Shown: positions 7,674 to 17,190 of the stretch, piece after piece
Position numbering within the stretch: position 1 is the stretch's first letter
Layout: each line of letters opens with the position of its first letter
Origin: Bog-113 sp963752695
GTDB lineage: Bacteria > Acidobacteriota > Terriglobia > Bryobacterales > Bryobacteraceae
Assembly: GCA_963752695.1 (NCBI GenBank)
Contig: CAVVZB010000002.1
Coordinates: 1,240,001 to 1,304,000 of the forward strand
DNA length: 64,000 nt
Reading direction: 5' to 3'
Position numbers and translations under genes: made by a program
The notes under the pieces: model-generated
Told to the model about the DNA's origin: nothing
Seen by the model: only the letters and a program-made list of their open reading frames with translations
Database searches by the model: none

Positions 7674-10600
7674 ATGAAATCCGTGTTGGCTCTCTGTGCG
7701 GCGGCGCTGCTGGGGCATCCGGCGGGAGCGGCCGTGGACTTTCAGCGGCAAGTCCGGCCGATTCTATCGGAGAACTGTTTTCTCTGCCACGGTCCGGATC
7801 AAGGGACGCGGATGGCGGGGCTACGGCTGGACACGCACGAGGGCGCGTTCGCGGCGAGGAAAAATGGCGCGCCCATTGTGGCTGGAAAGCCGGATGAGAG
7901 CCTTCTTATTCAGCGGGTGTTTGCGGAAAAGCCGGGGATGCGCATGCCGCCTCCGCAAGCCCATAAGACGCTGACGCAGACGCAAAAAGACTTGCTGAAG
8001 CAATGGATTGCCGAAGGGGCGACGTGGAAGGAGCACTGGGCATTTATCGCTCCGGTGAAGGCGGCGCTTCCGCCAGTGAAGACCGCAGGATGGGCAAGGA
8101 ATGCCATCGACAGCTTTATTCTGGCCAAGCTGGAAGCGAGTGGATTACAGCCGGCTCCAGAAGCTGACCGGCGTACGCTGATCCGGCGCGTTACTTTGGA
8201 CTTGACCGGATTGCCGCCCACGCCAGCAGAGGTGGACGCGTTTGTGAAGGACGGTTCGCGAGACGCCTATGAAAAGGTAGTCGACCGGCTGCTGGCTTCG
8301 CCGCGCTGGGGCGAGCATCGCGGCCGCTACTGGTTGGATGCGGCTCGCTACGCCGATACGCAAGGGCTGCACATCGATAGCTATCGCGAGATGTGGCCGT
8401 ATCGGGACTGGGTGATCGCGGCGTTCAACGCCAATATGCGCTTCGACAAATTCACAGTAGAGCAATTGGCAGGGGATCTGCTGCCCGGGGCCACGCTGGA
8501 TCAGCAGATTGCGTCGGGCTTCCAGCGTTGCAATGTGACGACGAATGAGGGCGGCGCGATACCGGACGAAGTGGCGGCCATGTATGCGAAAGACCGGGCG
8601 GACACGACGGGCGCAGTTTGGATGGGGCTCACGGTGGGGTGTGCGACGTGCCACGATCATAAGTTCGATCCGATCCGGCAGAAGGAATTCTATGCGCTAA
8701 CGGCCTTTTATCGGAACACGACGCAGCGGCCCATGGACGGGAACATACCGGATACGCCGCCGACGGTAGTGGTTCCCTTGGCGGCGGATCGGGCGCGTTG
8801 GGACGAACTGACCAAGCGGCGGGCAGGGCTATTGGACGCGGTGGCGCGGGTTGCGCGGGAAGACGCGGCGGGTCCCGTGACGCGGCCGTGGTCCGATCAG
8901 GCGGTCACGTATGAGATGACGGCGGAGAAGGCGCAATTGGCGGACGGGGTCACCATGGGGCCAGGCGTGGACGGCGTGGGAACGGGCAGCGCGCTGCACT
9001 TCGCCGAGAAGGCGTTTGTGACGATGCCGCACGCACCGGGAATCGACTCGGATCGGCCCTTTACGATTACTGCTTGGGTGTACCTGCCGAAGGGTAAGGA
9101 CACCGAAGAAGTCGCCAGCCAGTTAGAACCGGAGAAGGCTGATAGAAGCAAGGATGAACACGATCGGAGACACGGTTGGCGGATCGAGATGGGTAAGCAA
9201 GGACCATCTTTCCGCATGACGGGCGATGACGCGCATTTTTTGAGCGCGAATCCAGACCCCGACTACAGGATCAAGCAAGATGCTTGGTATCACATTGCGT
9301 TCACGTACGACGGAAAGCGCGATCGGAAAGGCATCCGGCTGTATGTGAATGGAGATCCGGTGCCGGTTTTTGGAACGGGTGAGGATTTTCACCCGCTTTT
9401 GACTTCGGTTGAGAACGCGATGCCGCTGCAATTGGGCCGGGACAAGAACAAATACTTTCCCAATGGCGCGATCGCGGAGCTGCGGATCTTCAACGAAGAG
9501 ATGGACCGTGACCAAGTGCGGATGCTGGCGTTGTGGAACCAAACGGGGAACGATCCGGAAGCACGCAAGCTATTCAGCGCGCTGGCGAACAGCGAACCGG
9601 GACAACAGCTGCGGCGCGTAGATAAGGAGCGGGATGCAGTGGCGCGGCGAGGTGCGGTGACGTTCGTAATGCATGAGCGCGAGGACCAAAAGCCGATCGC
9701 ACACGTGTTGAACCGGGGGTTATACGATCAGCCGAAAGAAGAGGTTACACCGGACGTGCCGGCGGTGTTGCCGCCGATGCAGTCGGCTTACCCGCGGAAT
9801 CGGCTCGGGTTGGCGGAGTGGCTGGTGGACAGCGGGAATCCGTTAACCGCGCGCGTGACGGTGAATCGATTCTGGCAGGAAGTTTTTGGAACGGGGATTG
9901 TGAAGACTGCGGACGATTTCGGCTCACAGGGCGAACCGCCGAGTCACCCGGAGCTGCTGGACTGGATGGCGGTCGAGTTTCGCGACTCCGGGTGGGATGT
10001 GAAGAAACTTTTCCGGCTGATGGTTACATCGGCAAGCTACCGGCAAGCGGCGGTGGCTACGACGGAGAAAGTACAGCGCGATCCGGATAACCGGCTACTG
10101 TCCCGGGGGCCACGGTTCCGCATGGACGGGGAGATGGTGCGCGATTACGCGCTGGCGGTGAGCGGGCTACTAACTCCGACTATCGGCGGCCCGAGCGTGA
10201 AGCCCTATCAACCGCCAAATGTCTGGGAAACAGTGGCCATGAACGAGAGCAACACAAAGAACTATCAACGGGACACGGGAGATAAGTTGTACCGGAGAAG
10301 CTTGTATACGTTCTGGAAGAGAAGCGCGCCTCCGGCGTCGATGGATATCTTTAACGCGCCCTCGCGAGAGGTTTGCACCGTGCGGCGGGAACGCACGAAT
10401 ACACCGCTGCAAGCGCTGGTGACGATGAACGATCCGCAATTTGTGGAAGCGGCGCGCATCTTAGCGCAGAACGCAATGGAAGCAGACAAGGGACATTCCG
10501 AGCGCGGCTTTGATTACATGGCGAGTTACTTACTGGGCCGCAGCTTCGATGCAAGGGAGAAACAAATTGTAACCCGTTCGTACCACGAATATCTGACTTA

Positions 10601-10745
10601 CTATGACTCCCAACCGAAGGACGCGGCGAAACTGCTAAACGTGGGTGAAGCGAAGAGCGATCCGAAGCTTTCGAAAGCGGAGCTAGCGGCGATGACCATG
10701 GTCGCCAATCAGTTACTGAATCTGGATGAAGTGTTAACGAAGTGA
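7674..10745 (+). CDS. DUF1549/DUF1553 exported protein with planctomycete-type cytochrome motifs
   Basis: A 1023-residue secreted protein. I start it at ATG 7674, where a signal peptide begins (MKSVLALCAAALL, cleavage near GAA), rather than at an in-frame codon 33 bp upstream. Domain order: PSCyt1 with a haem-type CxxCH (NCFLCHG) near residue 36; PSCyt2/DUF1549 at about 140-340 with a second CxxCH (GCATCHDHKFDP); a LamG-like lectin-fold insert at about 410-630; and PSD1/DUF1553 at about 705-980. Such proteins are very common in Planctomycetes and Solibacter-type Acidobacteria, almost always beside a DUF1501 gene, which follows after 4 bp. They are suspected to act on complex polysaccharides or sulfated sugars outside the cell, but no reaction is established. 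Confidence 0.93.
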   Translation: MKSVLALCAAALLGHPAGAAVDFQRQVRPILSENCFLCHGPDQGTRMAGLRLDTHEGAFAARKNGAPIVAGKPDESLLIQRVFAEKPGMRMPPPQAHKTLTQTQKDLLKQWIAEGATWKEHWAFIAPVKAALPPVKTAGWARNAIDSFILAKLEASGLQPAPEADRRTLIRRVTLDLTGLPPTPAEVDAFVKDGSRDAYEKVVDRLLASPRWGEHRGRYWLDAARYADTQGLHIDSYREMWPYRDWVIAAFNANMRFDKFTVEQLAGDLLPGATLDQQIASGFQRCNVTTNEGGAIPDEVAAMYAKDRADTTGAVWMGLTVGCATCHDHKFDPIRQKEFYALTAFYRNTTQRPMDGNIPDTPPTVVVPLAADRARWDELTKRRAGLLDAVARVAREDAAGPVTRPWSDQAVTYEMTAEKAQLADGVTMGPGVDGVGTGSALHFAEKAFVTMPHAPGIDSDRPFTITAWVYLPKGKDTEEVASQLEPEKADRSKDEHDRRHGWRIEMGKQGPSFRMTGDDAHFLSANPDPDYRIKQDAWYHIAFTYDGKRDRKGIRLYVNGDPVPVFGTGEDFHPLLTSVENAMPLQLGRDKNKYFPNGAIAELRIFNEEMDRDQVRMLALWNQTGNDPEARKLFSALANSEPGQQLRRVDKERDAVARRGAVTFVMHEREDQKPIAHVLNRGLYDQPKEEVTPDVPAVLPPMQSAYPRNRLGLAEWLVDSGNPLTARVTVNRFWQEVFGTGIVKTADDFGSQGEPPSHPELLDWMAVEFRDSGWDVKKLFRLMVTSASYRQAAVATTEKVQRDPDNRLLSRGPRFRMDGEMVRDYALAVSGLLTPTIGGPSVKPYQPPNVWETVAMNESNTKNYQRDTGDKLYRRSLYTFWKRSAPPASMDIFNAPSREVCTVRRERTNTPLQALVTMNDPQFVEAARILAQNAMEADKGHSERGFDYMASYLLGRSFDAREKQIVTRSYHEYLTYYDSQPKDAAKLLNVGEAKSDPKLSKAELAAMTMVANQLLNLDEVLTK

Positions 10746-10749
10746 GGTT

Positions 10750-12216
10750 ATGAATCTTACTGATCACGCAGTGGTGAACGAGACGCGGCGGCAGTTCTTT
10801 GCGCGGGGAGCTAAAGGACTGGGATCGCTCGCACTGGGAACGCTGCTGGCCGAGACGGTTGGGGCGGGCACGGCGACGAGTGTGGGCGGCGTACCGGGTT
10901 TGCCGCATTTCCCACCGAAGGCCAAGCGCGCGATCTACTTACACATGCTTGGCGCTCCGCCGCAGATGGAGACGTTTGACTATAAGCCGGGAATGAAGGA
11001 TTGGTTCGATAAAGACCTGCCGGAGACGATTCGGCAAGGACAACGGTTGACGACGATGACATCGGGGCAAACGCGGTTTCCGATTGCGCCGTCGGCTTTC
11101 CAGTTCGCGCAGTACGGCAAGAGCGGCGCGTGGGTCTCGGAGTTATTGCCTTACACGGCAAAGATGGTGGACGATATCGCCATCATTCGCACGATGCATA
11201 CGGAAGCGATCAATCACGAACCCGCGATCACGTATTTGCAAACGGGATTCATGATCGCGGGGAAGCCCTGTATCGGGTCATGGATGGCATACGGCCTGGG
11301 CAGCATGGACCGCGACTTGCCCACTTTTGTGGTTTTGAATGCGAGCCATTCGCATCCGAAGGCCAATGTGCAAGCGATTTCGGCGCGGCTGTGGAGTTCG
11401 GGATTCTTGTCGGGTAAGTATTCGGGCGTGGCGTTGCGGTCGGGGGGCGATCCGGTGCTGTATATCAACAACCCGGATGGGGTTCCGACGCCAGTGCGCC
11501 GGCGGATGTTGGACGCGCTCAGCCAGCTGAATCATATTGAAAGCGAGAAGATCGCCGACCCGGAAACGCTCGTGCGGATTGAACAGTATGAGATGGCGTT
11601 CCGGATGCAGGCGTCGGTTCCCGACCTGACCGACCTGACGAAAGAGCCCGCGAGCACGTTTCAGCTATATGGGGAAGACGCGCGGAAAGGTGGGACATTC
11701 GCCAATAGCTGTCTGATGGCACGGCGGTTGATTGAACGGGATGTCCGGTTCGTGCAGGTGTATCACCGCGGCTGGGATGTGCACTCGCTGCTGCCCGAGG
11801 TGCTGCCGAGCCAATGCCGCGATGTTGATCAGGGAGCATGGGCGCTGGTGCAGGATCTGAAATCGCGAGGGCTCCTGGAGGACACGCTGGTTATCTGGGG
11901 CGGCGAGTTCGGGAGAACGATCTACTCGCAGGGTAAGTTAACGGCGACCGACTACGGACGGGACCATCATCCCCGATGTTTCTCCTTGTGGATGGCGGGA
12001 GCTGGGATTAAAGGCGGCGTGGTGTACGGAGAGACGGACGAGTTCTCTTACAACATTGTGAAAGATCCGGTGCATATCCGCGACTTCCAGGCGACGGTGC
12101 TGCATCAGTTTGGGATCGATCATGAGCGGTTCACTTATAAGTATCAAGGATTAGATCAAAAGCTGACTGGGACGGGAACGACGAAGGTAAGAGTGATTAA
12201 CGAGATATTGGCTTAG
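10750..12216 (+). CDS. DUF1501 exported protein (sulfatase-like fold)
   Basis: A 488-residue protein with a twin-arginine signal (TRRQFFARGAKGLG) and a clear GAGG ribosome site before the ATG. DUF1501 proteins have an alkaline-phosphatase/sulfatase-like fold. Here the late segment contains LVIWGGEFGRT and a DYGRDHHPRCFSLWMAG stretch of the kind that binds metal in that superfamily. It is the standard partner of DUF1553 proteins, and the 4-bp gap means the two are co-transcribed. Export by Tat suggests it folds with a cofactor in the cytoplasm. Substrate unknown. Confidence 0.93.
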   Translation: MNLTDHAVVNETRRQFFARGAKGLGSLALGTLLAETVGAGTATSVGGVPGLPHFPPKAKRAIYLHMLGAPPQMETFDYKPGMKDWFDKDLPETIRQGQRLTTMTSGQTRFPIAPSAFQFAQYGKSGAWVSELLPYTAKMVDDIAIIRTMHTEAINHEPAITYLQTGFMIAGKPCIGSWMAYGLGSMDRDLPTFVVLNASHSHPKANVQAISARLWSSGFLSGKYSGVALRSGGDPVLYINNPDGVPTPVRRRMLDALSQLNHIESEKIADPETLVRIEQYEMAFRMQASVPDLTDLTKEPASTFQLYGEDARKGGTFANSCLMARRLIERDVRFVQVYHRGWDVHSLLPEVLPSQCRDVDQGAWALVQDLKSRGLLEDTLVIWGGEFGRTIYSQGKLTATDYGRDHHPRCFSLWMAGAGIKGGVVYGETDEFSYNIVKDPVHIRDFQATVLHQFGIDHERFTYKYQGLDQKLTGTGTTKVRVINEILA

Positions 12217-12223
12217 GGGCGAG

Positions 12224-13156
12224 ATGTTGCTTTCGCGGCGTCAATTTACTTGCGCGGTCCTTTCCAGCGCCGCACTGCGAGCGCAGCAGGATGAGCCCAC
12301 CTTCACGGCCGGAGTCAAGGTGGTTAACGTCTTAGCGACAGTGCGAGACAAGCAGGGCGGCATTGTGGCCGATTTGAAGCAGGGCGATTTCGGCATTCAG
12401 GAGGATGGGCGGCCGCAGACGATCAAGTACTTCGCCAGGCAATCGGACCTGCCGCTGACGATCGGGTTACTGGTGGATACGAGCATGAGCCAGGTGAAGG
12501 TTCTCGATCAAGAGCGCGGAGCAAGTTACCGCTTTCTGGATCAGGTGCTGCGGGAGACAAAAGATCAAGTATTCCTGATGCAGTTCGATATGTCGGTGCA
12601 AATGCGTCAGGATCTAACGGCATCGCGGAAGAAACTGGACGATGCGCTGGCCTATGTGGACACGCCGACGAATAATCAACTGCGGATGGTGGGTAGCGCG
12701 GGCGGTACTTTGCTTTATGACGCGCTGGTAAAAGCCTCGAACGACACGATGAAGCGGCTGAGCGGGCGCAAAGCGCTTATCGTGATGACCGATGGGGTGG
12801 ATTTCGGGAGCGATTCAAATCCGAGTGCGGCAATTGACGCGGCGCAGAAAGCGGACACGTTGATTTATTCGATCTACTTTTCCGACGCGGGGGCATACGG
12901 CGGCGGCGGCCCGAACGGCAAGGGCGTTTTGCAGAGAATGTCGCGGGAGACAGGCGGCAGTTTTGCAGCCGTCTCGAAGAAGCTCAGTATCGAGCAGATA
13001 TTCGACGCCATCCAGGAGGAATTGCGGAATCAGTATAGTTTGGGCTATGTGTCGGATCGGCCGGTGGAGATTTCGGAATTCCGTAAGATCGAAGTACTAA
13101 CGGCACGAAAGGGTCTTCTGGTGCAGGCGCGCAATAAGTACTGGGCGCGACCTTGA
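12224..13156 (+). CDS. VWFA-related Acidobacterial-type exported protein
   Basis: A 310-residue protein starting 8 bp after the DUF1501 gene. The N-terminus (MLLSRRQFTCAVLSSAALRAQ) is a short signal sequence with twin arginines. It then has the pattern usual for the VWFA-related Acidobacterial family: VKVVNVLATVRDKQGG, a DFGIQEDG segment and a VWA core from about residue 78. The adhesion site reads DTSMS instead of DxSxS with a glycine. The C-terminal ELRNQYSLGY segment is also typical. These proteins occur in many copies in Acidobacteria and their ligands are unknown. Its position suggests service to the DUF1553/DUF1501 pair. Confidence 0.88.
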   Translation: MLLSRRQFTCAVLSSAALRAQQDEPTFTAGVKVVNVLATVRDKQGGIVADLKQGDFGIQEDGRPQTIKYFARQSDLPLTIGLLVDTSMSQVKVLDQERGASYRFLDQVLRETKDQVFLMQFDMSVQMRQDLTASRKKLDDALAYVDTPTNNQLRMVGSAGGTLLYDALVKASNDTMKRLSGRKALIVMTDGVDFGSDSNPSAAIDAAQKADTLIYSIYFSDAGAYGGGGPNGKGVLQRMSRETGGSFAAVSKKLSIEQIFDAIQEELRNQYSLGYVSDRPVEISEFRKIEVLTARKGLLVQARNKYWARP

Positions 13157-13160
13157 CTAT

Positions 13161-13880
13161 CTAGGGGACAGAACCGGAGAAGGATTGAACGGCTGAGAGA
13201 ACGGCTGGCCAGGCGAGTGAGCCGGGGTCGATCAGATCACGATGGCTCGCGCCGGGGACTTCGATTAGACGCACCGGGCCAGGGTCGGACTGGCGGCGCT
13301 CGACGAATGTCCGGCTGAGTGAGATTGGGACGAGTTCGTCCGGGATGCCGTGGACGATGGTGCGAGGGACGCTGGAGGGTGAGCGGGATGGATCGGCTCT
13401 CTCAATACTGCTGGTTGACGACGATTCGCCCATGAATTCCTCCGCCGCATCATTTCCTAGACGCTCGGCGGCTGCGAGATCGAGGCACGCGACGGGAGCG
13501 AGCGCCACAACTCCTTCGATATCGTGCGTCGTGGTTGCAAGCAGAACCGCAAGATGACCTCCGGCGGAATGCCCGAGCACGATCGGCCTAGGAGATTTCG
13601 GGAATCGATCACGGACGGCGGTAAATGCCGCACGTACATCGTCGAAGGTACCTGGCCATCCACCTCCCGATTCACCTACGCGCCGGTATTCAATATTGGC
13701 CACGAGGAAACCGGAAGCGGCGAGCGCGACACAAAGCGGATGGGCAGTGGTGAGGTCGAATTGCGAGCGCCAGAAGCCACCGTGAATCATCACGGCTAGC
13801 GGGGCGGCGGGCAGAGTGGCCGTGCCTACCATTTCGACGAATTGACTCGCATGGGAGCCGTAAGAGAAGCGGTCACTCAT
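13161..13880 (-). CDS. Alpha/beta hydrolase, arylformamidase-like
   Basis: A 239-residue hydrolase. A much longer open frame runs upstream, but the real start is the ATG at 13880, which overlaps the stop of the glycosidase gene by 8 bp (ATGAGTGA); the extra upstream residues are low-complexity antisense sequence. It has the oxyanion motif HGGFW (about residue 29), the nucleophile elbow GHSAGGH (serine near 105) and a late DELVP and HRDLI that supply the acid and histidine. HGGxW with GHSAGGH is the pattern of kynurenine formamidase-type and related small esterases. Its operon also holds a cyclase-family gene, another fold with formamidase members. The substrate is not proved. Confidence 0.85.
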   Translation of the reverse strand: MSDRFSYGSHASQFVEMVGTATLPAAPLAVMIHGGFWRSQFDLTTAHPLCVALAASGFLVANIEYRRVGESGGGWPGTFDDVRAAFTAVRDRFPKSPRPIVLGHSAGGHLAVLLATTTHDIEGVVALAPVACLDLAAAERLGNDAAEEFMGESSSTSSIERADPSRSPSSVPRTIVHGIPDELVPISLSRTFVERRQSDPGPVRLIEVPGASHRDLIDPGSLAWPAVLSAVQSFSGSVP

Positions 13881-16536
13881 GATTGTGGGCCGTATTGTTG
13901 TGGGCAAGATCTTCGAGGCAGCGGGCAATGAGCGCGGTCCATCCGGTCTGGTGACTGGCACCGCAGCCGCGACCGGTCTCGGCGTCGAAGTATTCGAAGA
14001 ACCAGTTAAGTCCTTTCCAGTTTGCGTCTGTTTTAAATTGCTGTGTGTCGCCTTGCCAGGGGATGCGGCCGTCTTGCGCAGGCAGGAAGAGGGAGCAGAG
14101 ACGCCGGTTGAGCTCGTTGGCAACTTGTTTCAGCGTCAGCCAATTACCGGAGCCGGTGGGACATTCGGCTTTGAAACTTTCGCCATAGAAATGGTCGTAA
14201 CGCTCCAGAGCCTCAATCAGAAGGTAGTTCAACGGGAACCAGATGGGGCCGCGCCAATTGGAGTTGCCGCCGAAGAGTCCGGTTTGCGACTCGGCTGGTT
14301 CGTAACCGACCTGCCACTCCTGTCCATCGATGGAGAGTTTGAAGGGATGCTCGGCATGGACTTTGGAGAGCGAGCGAATACCGAATTCAGAAAGGAATTC
14401 GCCTTCGTCGAGCACGCGGCGAAGCACCCGTTCGAGGCGTTCGCGAGACGGAAGAGCAAGCAGGCGGTGGCTATGATCGGCGCCGGCATTGACTTGAGTC
14501 ATCCAGGAAATCTGACCTTGTAGGTCCTTACGATTTTCGAGGAACCATTCCAGTCGATTGCCGAAGCCGACGAGTTGATCAATCGCGGGCTGCTCCAGAA
14601 TCTGCACGGCGAAGAGCGGAATGATTCCGACGATGGAGCGCACTTTAAGGGGAACGTGCTGGCCGTCGATGCGGAGCTGGTCGTAATAGAACCCGTCTTC
14701 CTCATCCCAGAGACCGGTGCCGCCCATGGTGTTGGTGGCATCAGCGATCTCAATGAAATGCTCGAAGAATTTGGACGCCATATCTTCGTAGGCTGGGTTG
14801 CCGGGCGCGAGTTCCATGGCCATCGAGAGCATGGTGGAACAAAAGAACGCCATCCAGGCGGTGCCGTCGGCTTGTTCCAATTGGCCGCCGTGAGGGAGCG
14901 GTTGCGACCGGTCGAAGACACCGACGTTGTCGAGGCCAAGGAAGCCTCCTCCGAAGACCTGGCGTCCGGCGACATCCTTACGGTTGACCCACCAGGTGAA
15001 CGTAAGCAAGAGCTTCTGAAACGTACGCGCGAGGAATACCTGGTCACGTTGCCCGGGCAGCCCGCTGATTTTATAAGTGCGCCAGCAAGCCCAGGCATGC
15101 ACGGGGGGATTGGCGTCGTCGAACGCGAATTCGTAAGCGGGAATCTGGCCGCTCGGGTTCATGTACCACTCGCGAAGCATTAAAACCAGTTGATCCTTGG
15201 CGAAGCCGGGATCCACTTGCGCCATGGGAATCATGTGGAAAGACAGATCCCAAGCTGCATACCAAGGGTATTCCCAGGCGTCAGGCATGGAGAGCACGTC
15301 GCGATTGAAGAGATGCAGCCAGGTGTGATTGCGGCCTGCCCAGCGTTGCGGAGGCGGAGAGGGCTGACCGGGGTCGCCAAGAAGCCAATCCTGGACCGAG
15401 TAATGGTAGAACTGTTTGCTCCAAAGAAGCCCGGAGTAGGCCTGACGGATGACTGTCGCGACTTCGGGCTTGGCGTCCGGCGGAACAATCTGGTTGTAGA
15501 AGTTTTCGCAATCTTCGATGCGCTGCTGGAACACTCGATCGAAATCGTGGAAGGGATCGGCTGGATCGTCGCCGCTCCAAAGGCGGAAGCGTAGTTCGAC
15601 GCGATCGCCGGCAGGAATATCTAGCTGGTACCACGAAGCGGCCTTGGTGCCTTCACGGCCCGGGGAGACGGCGTCTTCGCGGCCGTGAATCACGCGTTCG
15701 TGGAAAGCGTCTTTGGTAAAGGGTTCCTTGTTGGAGGTTCCGAAGAGGCGCTGCGCGTTGGTTTCATTGCCGGTGAAGAGAAACTCGGCCGGCTGTTGCG
15801 CGGCGAATTGCATCTTGCCGAGCGAGACGTGGTCGAGGGCCAGTAGGTTGTCCGCTTGTTGACGTATGCTGCCCTCCGGCCAGTAGCCTTCGCCATCGCG
15901 CCCCCAACTCCAAGTGTTGCGGAACCAGACGGTGGGAAGCACGTGGATGTGGGCCGGCTCGGGAGCACGGTTGTGAATTGTGAGCTTAATGAGGATGTCG
16001 TCTGGGGCGGCTTTGGCGTACTCGACAAAGACATCGAAGTAGCGGTTGTCATCGAAGACGCCGGTGTCGGTGAGTTCGAACTCGCGATCGTGCTTGCCGC
16101 GACGGCTATTTTCTTCCACCAGCCAGTTGTAGGGAAATTCGTTCTGGGGGTATTTATAAAGGGCCTTGAGGTAGGAGTGCGTGGGGGTGGAGGCGAGGTG
16201 GAAGTGCACCTCTTTGATGTCTTCGCCGTGATTGCCCTGTGGCCCGGTGAGACCGAAGAAGCGCTCCTTGAGGATGGGATCTTTGCCGTTCCAGAGCGCG
16301 GGAGCGAAGCAGAGGCGGCCTTCGCGATCGCAGATGCCGAGCAATCCATCTTCGCCCCAGCGATAGGCGCGGCTACGGGCGTGATCGTGAGGCAGATAAG
16401 ACCAGCATTCGCCATTTCCGGAATAGTCTTCGCGGACAGTGCCCCATTGGCGCTCGGAAAGATAGGGGCCCCAACGTTTCCAGTTTTCTTTGCGGTCGCG
16501 GTCGGCGGCCAGGCGATCGAGTTCGGGTCCGGTCAT
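13873..16536 (-). CDS. GH63-like glycoside hydrolase (MGH1-type glucosidase)
   Basis: An 887-residue protein without a signal peptide. The N-terminal third is beta-rich (about 1-330) and opens with ERQWGTVREDYSGNG. The C-terminal two thirds form an (alpha/alpha)6 barrel typical of GH63 and mannosylglycerate-hydrolase-like enzymes, with motifs such as WDEEDGFYYD (about 640), GPIWFPLNYLLIEAL (about 765) and GWTAL near the end. The family cleaves alpha-glucosides or glucosyl/mannosyl-glycerate in the cytoplasm. It starts with an ATG overlapping the cyclase stop (ATGA) and its end overlaps the hydrolase start, so the three genes are one translationally coupled unit. Catalytic acids were not assigned by eye. 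Confidence 0.88.
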   Translation of the reverse strand: MTGPELDRLAADRDRKENWKRWGPYLSERQWGTVREDYSGNGECWSYLPHDHARSRAYRWGEDGLLGICDREGRLCFAPALWNGKDPILKERFFGLTGPQGNHGEDIKEVHFHLASTPTHSYLKALYKYPQNEFPYNWLVEENSRRGKHDREFELTDTGVFDDNRYFDVFVEYAKAAPDDILIKLTIHNRAPEPAHIHVLPTVWFRNTWSWGRDGEGYWPEGSIRQQADNLLALDHVSLGKMQFAAQQPAEFLFTGNETNAQRLFGTSNKEPFTKDAFHERVIHGREDAVSPGREGTKAASWYQLDIPAGDRVELRFRLWSGDDPADPFHDFDRVFQQRIEDCENFYNQIVPPDAKPEVATVIRQAYSGLLWSKQFYHYSVQDWLLGDPGQPSPPPQRWAGRNHTWLHLFNRDVLSMPDAWEYPWYAAWDLSFHMIPMAQVDPGFAKDQLVLMLREWYMNPSGQIPAYEFAFDDANPPVHAWACWRTYKISGLPGQRDQVFLARTFQKLLLTFTWWVNRKDVAGRQVFGGGFLGLDNVGVFDRSQPLPHGGQLEQADGTAWMAFFCSTMLSMAMELAPGNPAYEDMASKFFEHFIEIADATNTMGGTGLWDEEDGFYYDQLRIDGQHVPLKVRSIVGIIPLFAVQILEQPAIDQLVGFGNRLEWFLENRKDLQGQISWMTQVNAGADHSHRLLALPSRERLERVLRRVLDEGEFLSEFGIRSLSKVHAEHPFKLSIDGQEWQVGYEPAESQTGLFGGNSNWRGPIWFPLNYLLIEALERYDHFYGESFKAECPTGSGNWLTLKQVANELNRRLCSLFLPAQDGRIPWQGDTQQFKTDANWKGLNWFFEYFDAETGRGCGASHQTGWTALIARCLEDLAHNNTAHNHE

Positions 16537-17190
16537 GCGGCCTCGGAGGTAAGCGATTCCTGACGAGCGATGGCCCGGGCGGGAGCACCCTCAGCGTTCA
16601 CCAATTTGAGCGGGAGACAGATGAGTTCGAGCGGACCGGGATGAAGCGCGGCGAGATTAAGGCCTTCGATGACCCAGATACCGGCGCCAAGCAGCGCGCG
16701 ATGAGTTTCGGGGCCGTCTTTGAAGAAGCCGCCGACCGAGAGGTAATCGACACCCACAGCGCGGATCTTGCGAGCGGCAAGAAAGGCGGCAGCTTCGTGG
16801 GAGATATAGACGAAGTCTTTCTTGAACTCATCGGAGTTCCACGGACCGGCGGAGTTGACGGTCTTGAGAAGGATGCGCTCGCCTTCCTGGATATTGGCGT
16901 TCTCGAGTTCGGCGGGCTTGACCGATTCGGTGTCGTTGATTTGAATCAGGCGGGCGGGACCAACAGTGGCGTCCAGCGGGAATGGTGTCAATGGTTGCGC
17001 CGCCGGGGACGAAATGGAGAGGTGCGTCCATGTGGGTGCCGGTGTGGACGCCGAGGTCGACGTGCGAGAGTACGAGGCCGTCGCCTTGCGCGTAATCTTT
17101 AATGCGATTGATGTGGAATTCGGGGTCACCAGGCCAGTGAACCATGCCGTTGCGGACGGGGACGGAGAGATCGATCCAGGGTTGAGGCAT
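16533..17190 (-). pseudogene. Cyclase-family (KynB-like) hydrolase gene with a one-base frameshift
   Basis: The first half, from ATG 17190, encodes a cyclase-family metal site: HWPGDPEFHI, then HTGTHMDAPLHFVPG, the HxGTHxDxPxH signature of bacterial kynurenine formamidase and related cyclases. At 16977-16980 the minus strand reads ATT CCC G CTG GAC, one base too many. The following 145 residues (PLDATVGPARLIQ to the end, with SHEAAAFLAARKIRAVGVDYLS) continue the same protein in the next frame. The 658-bp span would be about 219 codons with one base removed, the normal family length. Either the gene is newly broken or the assembly has an extra base. It is the first gene of the operon with the glycosidase and the alpha/beta hydrolase. 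Confidence 0.85.
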
